From: Candidatus Vecturithrix granuli
Lineage (GTDB): Bacteria; Moduliflexota; Moduliflexia; Moduliflexales; Moduliflexaceae
Length of the DNA: 64,000 bases
Assembly (NCBI GenBank): GCA_000739535.1
Contig: DF820465.1
Span: forward strand, 863,596-927,595
Direction: 5' to 3'
Position 1 is the stretch's first letter; each line of letters begins with the position of its first letter. Below the pieces are notes generated by a model. The model saw nothing but the letters and a program-made list of their open reading frames with translations. It made no database searches and was not told the origin of the DNA. Both the position numbers and the translations under genes were made by a program. Below are positions 52,791 to 62,219 of the stretch, in pieces.

Positions 52791-52823
52791 TGAAAAAACA
52801 AGCCAGGGAAAAATTCTCTGGCT
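52791..52823 (-). terminator. Rho-independent terminator after rpoZ
   Basis: On the minus strand AAGCCAG, a loop and CTGGCTT form a stem directly followed by GTTTTTTC. It lies about 25 bases beyond the stop of the omega-like gene and before the hicB start, so it ends the rpoZ transcript. Confidence 0.75.
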
Positions 52824-52848
52824 TGCGTCGCAATACGATCCTCTGAAT

Positions 52849-53061
52849 CTATTTGGACTCTCCGGATTCTTTATCTTTAAAATCCAAAACCCCATCCAAA
52901 AATTCTTGCACCGCATTATTGAAATGGGAATCATGGGTTTTGGAGCCGAGTGAATTCGCGCCATCTGCTAATTGGTGCATTCGTTTAGATAAAATATGAA
53001 CGAGCAGAAACTTATTCTGTTCTTTTTCCATGGCTTTTGAAATGAGATCAAATCGAAACAT
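52849..53061 (-). CDS. rpoZ: RNA polymerase omega subunit-like protein
   Basis: 70 residues beginning MFRFDLISKAMEKEQNKFLL. NKFLLVHILSKRMHQLADGA is the omega motif (NRFxLVxxAAKRAxQLxxGA), and the acidic C-terminal helix (FNNAVQEFLDGVLDF) fits omega. The subunit helps assemble the beta-prime subunit. No spoT or gmk is adjacent, as often occurs elsewhere. Small size makes the call less than certain. Confidence 0.7.
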   Translation of the reverse strand: MFRFDLISKAMEKEQNKFLLVHILSKRMHQLADGANSLGSKTHDSHFNNAVQEFLDGVLDFKDKESGESK

Positions 53062-53229
53062 ATTATGAATATCGCAACGAAAAATTCGTAAAATGCTTCA
53101 GCATTTACGCAGCGTTTCACGATTTTTGTCGGAATCAGACCATTTCTTATGTAATCAAAATGTGTATGCTATAGCGGAAAACTACGCTGTAATATAGAAA
53201 AAAAATGTCAAGGAAGAAATGCTATGACC

Positions 53230-53886
53230 TCACGTTTTTTTCTCTCGCTTTGATAATAATGCCTGTACTTGCTCCATCGTTTGTTCGGTAATATACTGTA
53301 AGAGGGCCTTATCGTGTGAATCTGAGACAGGCGCATAGAGTGGTTTCCCAAAATTGATAGTAATCGCTCGCGGTCTGGGAAACCATTGTTTGAGAGCAAG
53401 CGCCTTTGAAGCGCCGTAAATCCCTACCGGAACGATGGGAGCATGAGTATGGACGGCTAACAAGGCGGCGCCATGCCTGAGTCCCTGGGCTTTGTGTTCA
53501 CGACTAATGCCGCCCTCAGGAAACATGCACAAGATTTGCTCGTGTTCGAGCACTTGAAGACAATGTTTAAACGCTGTTCCTCCGGCAGCACTTCGTTTCA
53601 TGGGAATACACGGAAGTCGCCGAAACAGCCAATGGAACCAGGGGTGATAATAGTGTTGGTGCAGCATCAAAAAATAGATGACTCGCGGCACAGCAGAAGA
53701 TAACAGCGGAGGGTCGAGAAAACTCGTATGGTTTGGCACAAGAATCACCCCTCCCGTTGGCGGAATCTGGTTAACACCTGTCACCTTTAAACGAAAATAG
53801 AGGCGAAACAATGCGAATCCATACGGTCGAGCCGGTAAATAATATCTTTTCGTGAAATCCTGAAAGAGTTGGGGGGATGTTTCCAT
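53230..53886 (-). CDS. plsC: 1-acyl-sn-glycerol-3-phosphate acyltransferase (PlsC family)
   Basis: 218 residues. The acyltransferase motif NHTSFLDPPLL (NHxxxxD), the substrate motif FPEGGISREHKAQGLRHGAA and the proline motif PIVPVGIYG are all present. It transfers the second acyl chain in phospholipid synthesis at the membrane. It follows mltD by about 85 bases on the same strand with a hairpin between them. Confidence 0.93.
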   Translation of the reverse strand: METSPQLFQDFTKRYYLPARPYGFALFRLYFRLKVTGVNQIPPTGGVILVPNHTSFLDPPLLSSAVPRVIYFLMLHQHYYHPWFHWLFRRLPCIPMKRSAAGGTAFKHCLQVLEHEQILCMFPEGGISREHKAQGLRHGAALLAVHTHAPIVPVGIYGASKALALKQWFPRPRAITINFGKPLYAPVSDSHDKALLQYITEQTMEQVQALLSKREKKT

Positions 53887-53919
53887 AGTGATGTTTCGTC
53901 AATTCTGCAAATGGCAAAA

Positions 53920-53951
53920 GAAACCAGGCTTTTTCTTAAAAACCTGGTTTC
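53920..53951 (-). terminator. Terminator-like palindrome after mltD
   Basis: GAAACCAGGCTTTTT and AAAAACCTGGTTTC form a stem. On the minus strand it continues TTTCTTTTGCC, a loose U-tract 20 bases after the lytic transglycosylase stop. It resembles the palindrome at 46469-46503, so it may instead be a dispersed repeat. Confidence 0.5.
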
Positions 53952-53970
53952 CTGGGTGTCCATGAATACA

Positions 53971-55317
53971 TTAATATAACGAATAAATTGGCGGTTCTAA
54001 CATGCCGGCCGAAGAGCTTTCTGAATATTGCCATCCGGTTTGACTTACATATTGACCTGACATATTTGACAACGCGCCATCAAAACCATAGGCATGAGGG
54101 TTATTCGCGATGATCATGCTTGCGGCAAATTGTGAAAGATAAGAGCGCGCCGAAGAAGAATATTCTACAATCCTCTGCGGATCAGAGGAGCCTGTATAGC
54201 TGACAGCACCTCGCAGCGCATCTTCTCCCAGATGATAGCCCAACATCGCGAGTTCCCAACTTCCGAAACGCCGCTGCAAATCTTTTATATATCTGGCAAA
54301 CGCCCGCGTCGATGCGGAGAGAGACAGGCGGTCATCCGAAGATGGGGAGACATGTAAACCATAGGAGCGCGCCACGGATTTTGAAAGCTGCCATAACCCT
54401 GCAGTTCCGGATGAAGAACGCGCCGATGGTTGATAGCCGCTTTCGATCAGAGCAATGTAGGCCAGTTCTTGCGGCACGCCTTCCTGGCTCAGAATCGAGG
54501 TGACCTGGGGAAAATGCTGATTGGCTCGCACCAGACAACTGCGGAAGTCCGTCGTTCTCCGCCGAAATTGCTCGATCGCGCGATCAATATCTTCCGCCGG
54601 AATCCAGGACACATTGAACCATGATGCGACGGGCGTTATGTAAGTTGATATGGGGCGTGGTTGCAATAGAACACGAGAAGATGAGGGGATTCCTGTCACA
54701 CTAATGGGCTGGGGTTTCACGCTATTCATTTGACGGAGGGCTTTAAATTTTTCATCTGCATATTTTTTCTTATACAGTGTCTCAAAATCATAGGACTGAT
54801 TGATCCGCGCCTCCAGAATCTCCTGTTGATTTCTGAGACGTTGAATCTCAGAAGTAGAGAGAATGCCGACTCCGCCCTGGATGGTTGATTGTTGTTCAAT
54901 GTATTGAAGCGTCGGGCCGACATCCTGCTCAAGCACAAGACGAGCGCGCTCAAATTCTCGGAGCGCTTCTAACGGATTTTGTTCCTGCATGCGGGCTTCG
55001 CCAGAAAGTATCAGGGCTTCCGCTTCCCGCATCGTTTCATTCAATTGTAACACGAGCTGGTTATCGCCAAATTGTGAAGCATACACAACAGTTGATTGAG
55101 CAATAGTCGGCTGAGTCACGAGTTGAGTTGCAGAAGTAAAGGGTTGAATAAAGACAGATTGCTGTTGTGCAGAGGTCGCTTGAGAAGTTGATGATTGTTC
55201 AAAGCTCGGATTGGGACTCAAAAATACTTCCAGAGATGGAGGAGCACATGAAGAAGCGAGGAACAGAATAGCTCCGAGCATAAGCACCAACCTCCACAAT
55301 GTGCGTTGGTTTCTCAT
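53971..55317 (-). CDS. Lipoprotein lytic transglycosylase (MltD-like, SLT domain)
   Basis: 448 residues with a lipoprotein signal (RLVLMLGAILFLASSC, lipidation Cys near residue 24). A Ser/Gln-rich linker and a helical region (LNETMREAEALILSGEARMQ) lead to the SLT domain. The catalytic Glu is in ELAYIALIESGYQPSARSSS, followed by GTAGLWQLSKSVARSYGL. It cleaves peptidoglycan glycan strands from the inner face of the outer membrane. Unlike MltD it has no LysM repeats. It follows the radical SAM gene in the fts cluster. Confidence 0.92.
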   Translation of the reverse strand: MRNQRTLWRLVLMLGAILFLASSCAPPSLEVFLSPNPSFEQSSTSQATSAQQQSVFIQPFTSATQLVTQPTIAQSTVVYASQFGDNQLVLQLNETMREAEALILSGEARMQEQNPLEALREFERARLVLEQDVGPTLQYIEQQSTIQGGVGILSTSEIQRLRNQQEILEARINQSYDFETLYKKKYADEKFKALRQMNSVKPQPISVTGIPSSSRVLLQPRPISTYITPVASWFNVSWIPAEDIDRAIEQFRRRTTDFRSCLVRANQHFPQVTSILSQEGVPQELAYIALIESGYQPSARSSSGTAGLWQLSKSVARSYGLHVSPSSDDRLSLSASTRAFARYIKDLQRRFGSWELAMLGYHLGEDALRGAVSYTGSSDPQRIVEYSSSARSYLSQFAASMIIANNPHAYGFDGALSNMSGQYVSQTGWQYSESSSAGMLEPPIYSLY

Positions 55318-55357
55318 AGTGTGTTATCGCCAGCAGGTGCTCGGCTTTGCCGCATCC

Positions 55358-57058
55358 CTACTGACTCTCCATAGAGCAGAAAAGGTGTTGGTATTCATGA
55401 TGTAATTGTTGAGATGATACCCCAACCTGTAAATGGTTCCAGGGAAAATATTCATCAAGTGTTCTGATTCTGTGGGCATAAAAATCAGGGTCTAAATCGA
55501 GATCCTGAAAAGCTTTCTTCCAATTGCCTTGCAATTTCAAGGTACGGAGTAAAACCTGTCCGAGTTTGCGATCACCTCTGGCAAGAATCCCTTGCCAGAC
55601 TGCCCACTTTGGCGTCTCATGAATCACCTCCACATTTCCCAGGCGTTGTAACGCACGTTGTAATTTGTGTATTTTTCGCTTTAATTCCGGTTCGGTTTCC
55701 ATGGGACACCACTGTAACGGCGTAAAAGGTTTTGGCACAAAGGGGTTCACGCTTACAGTCATTTTGCCCATTTTCCCCAGAGATTTGGCGGTACATAACA
55801 TCAACTCTCGGCAGCGAGTACACAGAGCAATAATTGCCTCAAGGTCGTCTTCAGTTTCCGTCGGAAGTCCGACCAGAAAATAGAATTTGAGATTCGGAAT
55901 CTGGTGACGAATAACATACTCAACCGTCTCATATAACACAATATCTGCCAGAGGTTTCCGAATCAGTCTTCGCAGCCGTTCTGTGCCTGCCTCGGGCGCT
56001 AAGGTCACGGTTTTTTGCCCGGCCTGTACTAAGGCTTCCAGCAAATAATCTGCATGAGCTAAGGCGCTTAAACGCAACGATGATACGGAAAGCTTGCCGT
56101 TTTCAGAGACAATAGTGTCACACAGTTCCCGCAGCCAGGGGTAATCGGCAATCGCCGCCCCGACGAACCCGATTCGTTCACGTTCCTGCAATCCTCGCCG
56201 CACTAATTGCGCAGCTATTTCATACGACAAATGGCGTACTGGTATCTGCGTATAGCCAGTATGACAAAAGCGACATTTATAAGGACAGCCCCGATTGATT
56301 TGCAACAGAAACATATCGCCGAACTCAGTGTCTTCTGTCAAAATCCTGGAATACGCCGGATAGCGATTAATATCCACAATCGGGCATGTTCGGATTGGAA
56401 ATGGAATTCCCGCTCTCGAGATTATTTGGGTCACCTGTCCTTCTTCATCATACGTGATGTCATAGAACGCTGGAACATACACACCGGGCACCTGTGCCAA
56501 TCGTTCCAGGATCTCCTGTTTTGTGTCGCTCGCTCCAACTTGCTGATAGCGTTCGAGCAGATTGGATAAAATATCTTCTCCATCGCCCAGGACAACCAGA
56601 TCAATAAACAAAGCCAACGGCTCAGGATTAATCGTTGTCAACGCCCCTCCGAGAAGCACTAAGGGAGCATCGTGATCTCGTTCTGCTGCTTTCAGAGGGA
56701 TTTGAGCAAGTTCCAGGATTTTCAGGATATTCAGCTCATCATTTTCATAGGAGACCGAAAATGCCAGAATATCGAATTCCGACAAGGGAGTTTGCGATTC
56801 CAGGGAACACAACGGAATGTGAGTACGGGTATAAAGATCGAGCATAGCCGGTTCAGGCAAAAACGCCCGTTCACAGCATACATCATCCCGTTCATTCAAA
56901 AACCCATAAATCGTTTGCAAACCCAGATTCGACATCCCAACATAATACGTGTTGGGATAGATTAAGGCAATTCGAATCTTCCCATGGGCTATTTTAAAGA
57001 TCGTTCCCCTTTCTCTGTGAAGCTTCCTTTCAGCATCCTGGCGTATACGATAATCCAT
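55358..57058 (-). CDS. B12-binding-domain radical SAM protein (TIGR03960-like)
   Basis: About 566 residues from the ATG at 57058 (a TTG at 57073 is an alternative). An N-terminal cobalamin-binding-like region (IRIALIYPNTYYVGMSNLGL, VLLGGALTTINPEPLALFID) precedes a radical SAM core with CPYKCRFCHTG (CxxxCxxC) and APEAGTERLRRLI. The C-terminus has PFVPKPFTPLQW, as in the TIGR03960 family. That family often lies beside a DUF2344 protein and rplU in ribosomal clusters, but not here. Its substrate is unknown. It lies downstream of ftsZ on the same strand. Confidence 0.9.
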   Translation of the reverse strand: MDYRIRQDAERKLHRERGTIFKIAHGKIRIALIYPNTYYVGMSNLGLQTIYGFLNERDDVCCERAFLPEPAMLDLYTRTHIPLCSLESQTPLSEFDILAFSVSYENDELNILKILELAQIPLKAAERDHDAPLVLLGGALTTINPEPLALFIDLVVLGDGEDILSNLLERYQQVGASDTKQEILERLAQVPGVYVPAFYDITYDEEGQVTQIISRAGIPFPIRTCPIVDINRYPAYSRILTEDTEFGDMFLLQINRGCPYKCRFCHTGYTQIPVRHLSYEIAAQLVRRGLQERERIGFVGAAIADYPWLRELCDTIVSENGKLSVSSLRLSALAHADYLLEALVQAGQKTVTLAPEAGTERLRRLIRKPLADIVLYETVEYVIRHQIPNLKFYFLVGLPTETEDDLEAIIALCTRCRELMLCTAKSLGKMGKMTVSVNPFVPKPFTPLQWCPMETEPELKRKIHKLQRALQRLGNVEVIHETPKWAVWQGILARGDRKLGQVLLRTLKLQGNWKKAFQDLDLDPDFYAHRIRTLDEYFPWNHLQVGVSSQQLHHEYQHLFCSMESQ

Positions 57059-57087
57059 TCCGGCAACCGGCAATTGTCTAATAATCT

Positions 57088-58248
57088 CTAATCAACTTTT
57101 TTTCGAATAAATGTCGGAACATCCAGATCGTTTTCAATCACAAAATCCCCGCTAATTGGTTCGACTTTTTTACGGAACGGCGATACATAGGATTTTTGCG
57201 GGCTTGGTACCTGACGATCAAGCTTCCGATAAACAGGCGCGCGTTCCGCGCCGAATTGACGCTCCATGCGTTCTTTATCAATTTTGGACTTGGTATCAAA
57301 TCCTGTGGCAATCACGGTAATGCGAATTTCATCAGCCAAATTTTCGTCAATGACAGCTCCGAAGATAATATTAGAATCAGGATGCGCTGCTTCCTGAATA
57401 ATTGAAGCCGCTTCGCTGATTTCGTGTAATCCAAGATCTTTGCCGCCGGTAATATTGATCAAAACGCCTCTGGCGCCATCAATCGAAATATCATCCAGCA
57501 ACGGACTGGAAATCGCTTTATTGGCCGCCTCAATTGCCCGTTGATCGCCTGAACCGCGCGCCGATCCCATCAAGGCGACGCCCATATCCGCCATAATCGT
57601 TTTGACATCCGCAAAATCCAGATTGATCAGTCCCGGAATGGTAATTAAATCAGAAATACCCTGTACTGCCTGAGTTAATACCTCATCCGCCAATGAAAAC
57701 GCCTCTATCATGGAGGTTTGTTTGGTTACCATGCTCAATAAGCGTTGATTGGGAATGGTGATCAACGTATCAACCACATCGCTTAATTCAGCTAAGCCAA
57801 TTTCCGCCTGTCGTGATCGGAAACTGCCTTCGAACATGAACGGTTTCGTCACAACCGCGACGGTCAGCGCCCCCATTTCTTTGGCTTTCTCCGCAATAAT
57901 TGGCGCAGCGCCTGTTCCGGTGCCGCCGCCCATGCCGGCAGTGATAAACACCATTTCGGCATCCTGAATCATCTCAGCAATGACGTCATCATCTTCAAGC
58001 GCAGCTTTACGTCCGACTTCAGGATCGGAACCTGCTCCCAGACCCTTGGTTAATTTCGCCCCAAGTTGGTATTTGAATGGAGCCGAATTTTGTTTGAGCG
58101 CCTGCACATCGGTATTGGCTGAAATAAACGTCACACCATCAAGGCCAGAGTTAATCATCCGATTGATAGCATTTCCCCCGCCTCCCCCAACTCCAATGAC
58201 TTTGAGTCTTGCTTTCGTGCCACTCTCATCAACAAATTCTTGCATCAT
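57088..58248 (-). CDS. ftsZ: Cell division protein FtsZ
   Basis: 386 residues. [37 protein letters not shown] (tubulin signature), [11 protein letters not shown] and the T7 loop region [11 protein letters not shown] are present. The conserved C-terminal peptide is DVPTFIRKK, the anchor for FtsA. It polymerises with GTP to form the division ring. AAGGAAAGGG precedes the ATG. It is third in ftsQ-ftsA-ftsZ. Confidence 0.98.
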   Translation of the reverse strand: MMQEFVDESGTKARLKVIGVGGGGGNAINRMINSGLDGVTFISANTDVQALKQNSAPFKYQLGAKLTKGLGAGSDPEVGRKAALEDDDVIAEMIQDAEMVFITAGMGGGTGTGAAPIIAEKAKEMGALTVAVVTKPFMFEGSFRSRQAEIGLAELSDVVDTLITIPNQRLLSMVTKQTSMIEAFSLADEVLTQAVQGISDLITIPGLINLDFADVKTIMADMGVALMGSARGSGDQRAIEAANKAISSPLLDDISIDGARGVLINITGGKDLGLHEISEAASIIQEAAHPDSNIIFGAVIDENLADEIRITVIATGFDTKSKIDKERMERQFGAERAPVYRKLDRQVPSPQKSYVSPFRKKVEPISGDFVIENDLDVPTFIRKKVD

Positions 58249-58338
58249 ACTATCCCTTTCCTTAGAAACAAGAACACAAGAAGCAGAAATTGCTATCCTT
58301 TTCCTGAGGTCTTGTTCTTCGAAGTGCCCCTCTTATGC

Positions 58339-59583
58339 CTAAAAAAATTCTTTAAACCATTGTTTCATTCTCGCAAGAATCTTCGGGAACAGATGGTCCT
58401 CATTCGTCTTTTGAAAGGTGTTCAAGGAATCGAATTCCATACCATATTGGACGAGGCCAACTCCAGTCGAATAAATCGGGCTGTTGACCACATCAACCAA
58501 ACCTCCGATGTTGGTCGGCATGCCCCGTCGAACGGGAAGATCGAAAATACGTTCAGCCAGTTCCGGAACACCTTTCATAATTGCCGCCCCTCCTGTTACC
58601 ACCACTCCTGCGGCTAATAGGGTTTCATCATAGCCAATATGTTTCAAATCATTTTTGACAAGGGTAAAAATTTCTTCCATGCGGGGTTCGATAATTTCAC
58701 TCAAGACCTGCCGAGAAAGTACCCTGGGTTTTCGCCCGCCCACACTGGGAACTTCTATCGTTTCATCTTCTTCAACCAAATCTGTGCAGGCGCACCCATA
58801 CCGACATTTAATTCGTTCGGCTTCGCCCGTTGGCGTGCGTAAACCAACGGCAATATCATTAGTCACATGATTTCCCCCTAATCCTAAAACCGACGTATGG
58901 CGAACTTTGCCATGCACAAACACGATTACATCGGTTGTTCCGCCGCCAATATCGATCAACACCGCGCCAATCTCTTTTTCTTGAGGAGTCAACGCGGCTT
59001 TACTCGAAGCAAACTGTTCAAGCACGATATCTTCTATATCCAGTCCGGCGCGTTTCACGCTTTTGATAAGGTTTTGAGCAGACGTCACCGCTGCCGTAAT
59101 AATATGAACTTCCACCTCCAAACGTACGCCCGACATGCCGAGCGGTTCAATAATGCCATCCTGATCATCAATAATATATTCCTGGGGTAAAATATGGAGC
59201 ACTTCCCGGTCCACCGGAATCGCCACCGCTCGCGCTGCGTCAATGGCGCGATCAATATCATGTTTGCTGATTTCCTTCGTTTTTCCTGAAACTGCGACAA
59301 CTCCGCGACTATTAATGCCTTTAATATGACTACCAGCAATCCCGACAAACACCGTATTCAAGTCCACGCCAGCCATTAATTCAGCTTCTTTAATGGCTTT
59401 TTCAATTGATCTGACAGTGCCCTCTATATTGACAACGACCCCTTTGCGTAAGCCACGTGAAGGCGCGCTTCCAATTCCAATAATATCAATCCGATTGTCA
59501 TCGTTCACTTCTCCCACAATGGCGCAAATTTTAGTTGTCCCGACATCGAGTCCCGCAATGATACTCCCCTGTTTCACTGCCAC
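58339..59583 (-). CDS. ftsA: Cell division protein FtsA
   Basis: 414 residues of the actin/ASKHA fold. It starts at GTG 59583 with AAAGGTGGTGA upstream. IIAGLDVGTTKICAIVGEV, the 1C domain, VLIDIGGGTTDVIVFVHGKV and GVVVTGGAAIMKGVPELAE are diagnostic. The C-terminus ends ARMKQWFKEFF, an amphipathic membrane-binding helix. It anchors FtsZ to the inner membrane. Confidence 0.97.
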   Translation of the reverse strand: MAVKQGSIIAGLDVGTTKICAIVGEVNDDNRIDIIGIGSAPSRGLRKGVVVNIEGTVRSIEKAIKEAELMAGVDLNTVFVGIAGSHIKGINSRGVVAVSGKTKEISKHDIDRAIDAARAVAIPVDREVLHILPQEYIIDDQDGIIEPLGMSGVRLEVEVHIITAAVTSAQNLIKSVKRAGLDIEDIVLEQFASSKAALTPQEKEIGAVLIDIGGGTTDVIVFVHGKVRHTSVLGLGGNHVTNDIAVGLRTPTGEAERIKCRYGCACTDLVEEDETIEVPSVGGRKPRVLSRQVLSEIIEPRMEEIFTLVKNDLKHIGYDETLLAAGVVVTGGAAIMKGVPELAERIFDLPVRRGMPTNIGGLVDVVNSPIYSTGVGLVQYGMEFDSLNTFQKTNEDHLFPKILARMKQWFKEFF

Positions 59584-59724
59584 GTATATTCACCACCTTT
59601 CAGATGAAGTCCTCCATCATCCATTGTTCTCATGCACCTTCACTCTCATGTTCTTTCTCTATCGAGTCGAATAATCACTTTCCTGTCAAATAAAATATAT
59701 TTGTATCATAGAATTTTGTCATCG

Positions 59725-60450
59725 TCAACTTTTATTTGGAGTGACAATAATTCTTTTCTGAAAGCGTAAATCAATTGAGGCAATCTGCTCAACCGTCAGT
59801 TCCGGATAAATTCTTTCAAGGCGTTCCATCCCTTGCTGGATGCTCAAAAGCGACAGCCAGATTTGTGGCAGGGAATCATCACTAAACAGGATCACATTTT
59901 CAGGACTTTCAATCTGGATTTTTCGGATATGATGAAATAATGGGTGTGAAGAATTAAGAAGCGTGTTCAGTGTATGAAAGGCTTGCGCGAGTTCCGGGTT
60001 GTCGCCGTTCAGAAGAATTTGTTTTACAAACGATCCGGTGATAATAGGAAGACGAATGGCACTGCCAGAGGCTAAGGCGCCTAACACTACCCCATCCACA
60101 TCGACAAGATACAATTTATCAACTTTCACCAACGCAAAGGGAACCCGCTCTACCAACCTGATACTTAGCTTATCAGGAAAATTCCGATAGACCTCGGCAG
60201 ATTTGATCCATTGCATTGCTTCCAATTTTTGTTTCACGGCGTCGAGTTGAATTTGAAAAATATTGGTGCGAGGTTCGATCTGAAGAGCTTCCACAATCGT
60301 TTCCGGAAGAATTCGCGCATGGCCCCGGATCCCAATTCTGTTAATCTCAAACCGCGGAGACGTTTGCATATAAAACAACATCGCGCCACACAAGCTCAGA
60401 ATCACAGCAATACAAAGTAATGGGACTATTGTCTTTATCATCTTCCTCAA
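59725..60450 (-). CDS. ftsQ: Cell division protein FtsQ/DivIB
   Basis: 241 residues. A single N-terminal membrane helix (IVPLLCIAVILSLCGAMLFY) is followed by a POTRA domain (FEINRIGIRGHARILPETIV, NIFQIQLDAVKQKLEAMQWI, RNFPDKLSIRLVERVPFALV). The C-terminal FtsQ domain contains LPIITG. It links FtsA/FtsZ to the septal wall machinery. The start is unclear: TTG 60450 or ATG 60441. Located first in the cluster, and preceded by a strong promoter at 60743-60771. Confidence 0.92.
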   Translation of the reverse strand: MRKMIKTIVPLLCIAVILSLCGAMLFYMQTSPRFEINRIGIRGHARILPETIVEALQIEPRTNIFQIQLDAVKQKLEAMQWIKSAEVYRNFPDKLSIRLVERVPFALVKVDKLYLVDVDGVVLGALASGSAIRLPIITGSFVKQILLNGDNPELAQAFHTLNTLLNSSHPLFHHIRKIQIESPENVILFSDDSLPQIWLSLLSIQQGMERLERIYPELTVEQIASIDLRFQKRIIVTPNKS

Positions 60451-60742
60451 TTGGCAAACTCACGCATTGTTATTAGACATTCATGGCATCCGATCACATT
60501 CATATTACTCAGGTTATTTTCCGAAGAAGTCTCTCTTTATACCGAAAAATCAAAACCAAAATGGTTTAGAAGAATTAATAAATATTTTTGCTTCTTCTCC
60601 TGATTCCTTGTCAATAAAATTTCTCTGAATTTCCTGAGATTTTGCCCTTTTCTCTCATAATAACCTGAACAACAGTCGTTCCACAAGTCCAGAGCAACAG
60701 ACAGAAAAAAATCCAATGAATAGTTTCTATGGACATATTGTC

Positions 60743-60771
60743 AGTATATCAGTCATTCAAAAAGTTGTCAA
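60743..60771 (-). promoter_or_regulatory. Strong sigma-70 promoter for ftsQAZ
   Basis: On the minus strand TTGACA (60766-60771) and TATACT (60743-60748) are separated by exactly 17 bases. The expected start of transcription is near 60736, giving a leader of about 290 bases before ftsQ. The rest of 60451-61087 has no convincing gene. A 41-codon frame beginning at 60736 with a hydrophobic stretch has no ribosome site, and I do not accept it. Confidence 0.65.
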
Positions 60772-61087
60772 ATGTAAAATTTTCGTGAAAAGAACAGATA
60801 TTATGATTTTCATTAAGAATGTTAAGAATTTTTTATAGCCGAGAAATTCTCACAGTTTTTGTTTGACAGAATTGTTTTTTTCTTTTGGAACGTTTTGAAA
60901 TTGTCTATCAACAGAAAATATCAATAGAAAACGAAGAGTATAACTGATTCCAGATTGTCAGGATTCCTCGAATTTTCTTGAGCGAATATATGCGAATGAA
61001 TAGCAGTCTGACACCCTATACATTTTGACAATCTGTGAAATCCGTGGTGTGATGTAGGTGGGAGAGAGAAACAGAGGAGATATCTGT

Positions 61088-62032
61088 ATGAGACGAGAGT
61101 TGAAAATATTTTCAGGAAGTTCACACCCTGAACTTGCGAAGGCGATCTGTGAGTATAACGAAATTCCATTAGGAGCCTCGGAAATCATGAAATTCAGCAA
61201 TGAAAATATCATGGTGCGGTTATTAGAGAATGTGCGAGGATCCGATGTGTTTGTCGTTCAGACCTCATGCCCTCCGGTGAATGAGAGCATTATGGAAATG
61301 CTCATCATGATCGATGCCTTGCATTATGCCTCTGCAGAGAGGATTACAGCAGTACTCCCCTATTTTCCTTATGTGCGTTCCGATAAAAAGGATAAACCTC
61401 GCATTTCGATTACTGCTCGACTAATTGCGGATCTGCTGGAAACTGCGGGAGCGCACAGAGTCCTGACGATGGACTTACACTCGCCTCAAATTCAGGGATT
61501 TTTCCGTATCCCGATTGATCAGCTCATTGCTGCGCCGTTAATCTGTGATTATTTTCGTGCACAAGACCTGAGTAATACGGTATTAGTTGCCGGAGATGTC
61601 GGTGAATCAAAAAGTATCGGACGTTATGCCAACCGCTTGAATATACCGATTGCGATTATTGATAAACGTCGAGAGGGTGATGATGAAAAGGCCAAAGCCG
61701 TGCACCTGATCGGCGATGTTAAGGGTAAGGATGCGTTGATTATTGACGATGAAATTGCTTCTGGCGGCACCTTAGTTGAAGCTGTTCATTTTTTGCAACA
61801 ACATGGTGTGAACAAAGTTTCTGCTGCGGCTGTGCACCCGGTGTTAAGCGGCAAAGCCATGGACCGTATCAGAGAGGTTGAGATTGAAGAGCTGGTGGTC
61901 ACAGATAGCATTCCCTTACGAGAAAAACAGCAGGAATATAACAAGTTCAAAGTGCTTTCCGTTGCGCCGCTGTTAGGAGAAGCGATTATGCGCATTCACA
62001 ACGGCGACTCTATCAGTAAGCTGTTTCGTTAA
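61088..62032 (+). CDS. prs: Ribose-phosphate pyrophosphokinase
   Basis: About 314 residues from ATG 61088 (AGAGGAGAT upstream); the frame starting at 61058 is not supported. It begins with KIFSGSSHPELAKAICEY. YFPYVRSDKKDKPRISITAR, TMDLHSPQIQGFF and the PRPP loop ALIIDDEIASGGTLVEAVHF are diagnostic. It makes PRPP from ribose-5-phosphate and ATP for nucleotide, His and Trp synthesis. Monocistronic. Confidence 0.97.
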   Translation: MRRELKIFSGSSHPELAKAICEYNEIPLGASEIMKFSNENIMVRLLENVRGSDVFVVQTSCPPVNESIMEMLIMIDALHYASAERITAVLPYFPYVRSDKKDKPRISITARLIADLLETAGAHRVLTMDLHSPQIQGFFRIPIDQLIAAPLICDYFRAQDLSNTVLVAGDVGESKSIGRYANRLNIPIAIIDKRREGDDEKAKAVHLIGDVKGKDALIIDDEIASGGTLVEAVHFLQQHGVNKVSAAAVHPVLSGKAMDRIREVEIEELVVTDSIPLREKQQEYNKFKVLSVAPLLGEAIMRIHNGDSISKLFR

Positions 62033-62094
62033 GACGCTTTTGGGAGTTCCCCTCTGACACTTAACCAAGGTGATTCAGTTCTCGTCAGAAAATG

Positions 62095-62147
62095 CGTCTC
62101 GACTTCGTTTGACGTCCCGGTTTCCGATCATCGAGCGAAGTCGAGAT
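62095..62147. repeat. CTCGACTTCG...CGAAGTCGAG inverted repeat
   Basis: GTCTCGACTTCGTTTGACG on the left mirrors TCGAGCGAAGTCGAGATAAG on the right. It is the second copy of the element at 7087-7136, here between the convergent prs and FGE-like genes. Confidence 0.6.
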
Positions 62148-62219
62148 AAGAAGAATGCCTAGAACTGGACAGTCCTGCCCCTGACAGACTTAAAAAACTT
62201 CCCGGGAATGGTATCCTGG

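Noticed and set aside
60611..60736. 41-codon frame with a hydrophobic stretch upstream of ftsQ
   Set aside because: Its ATG falls at the predicted transcription start with no ribosome-binding site and no family resemblance; the hydrophobic run is expected by chance in AT-rich DNA.
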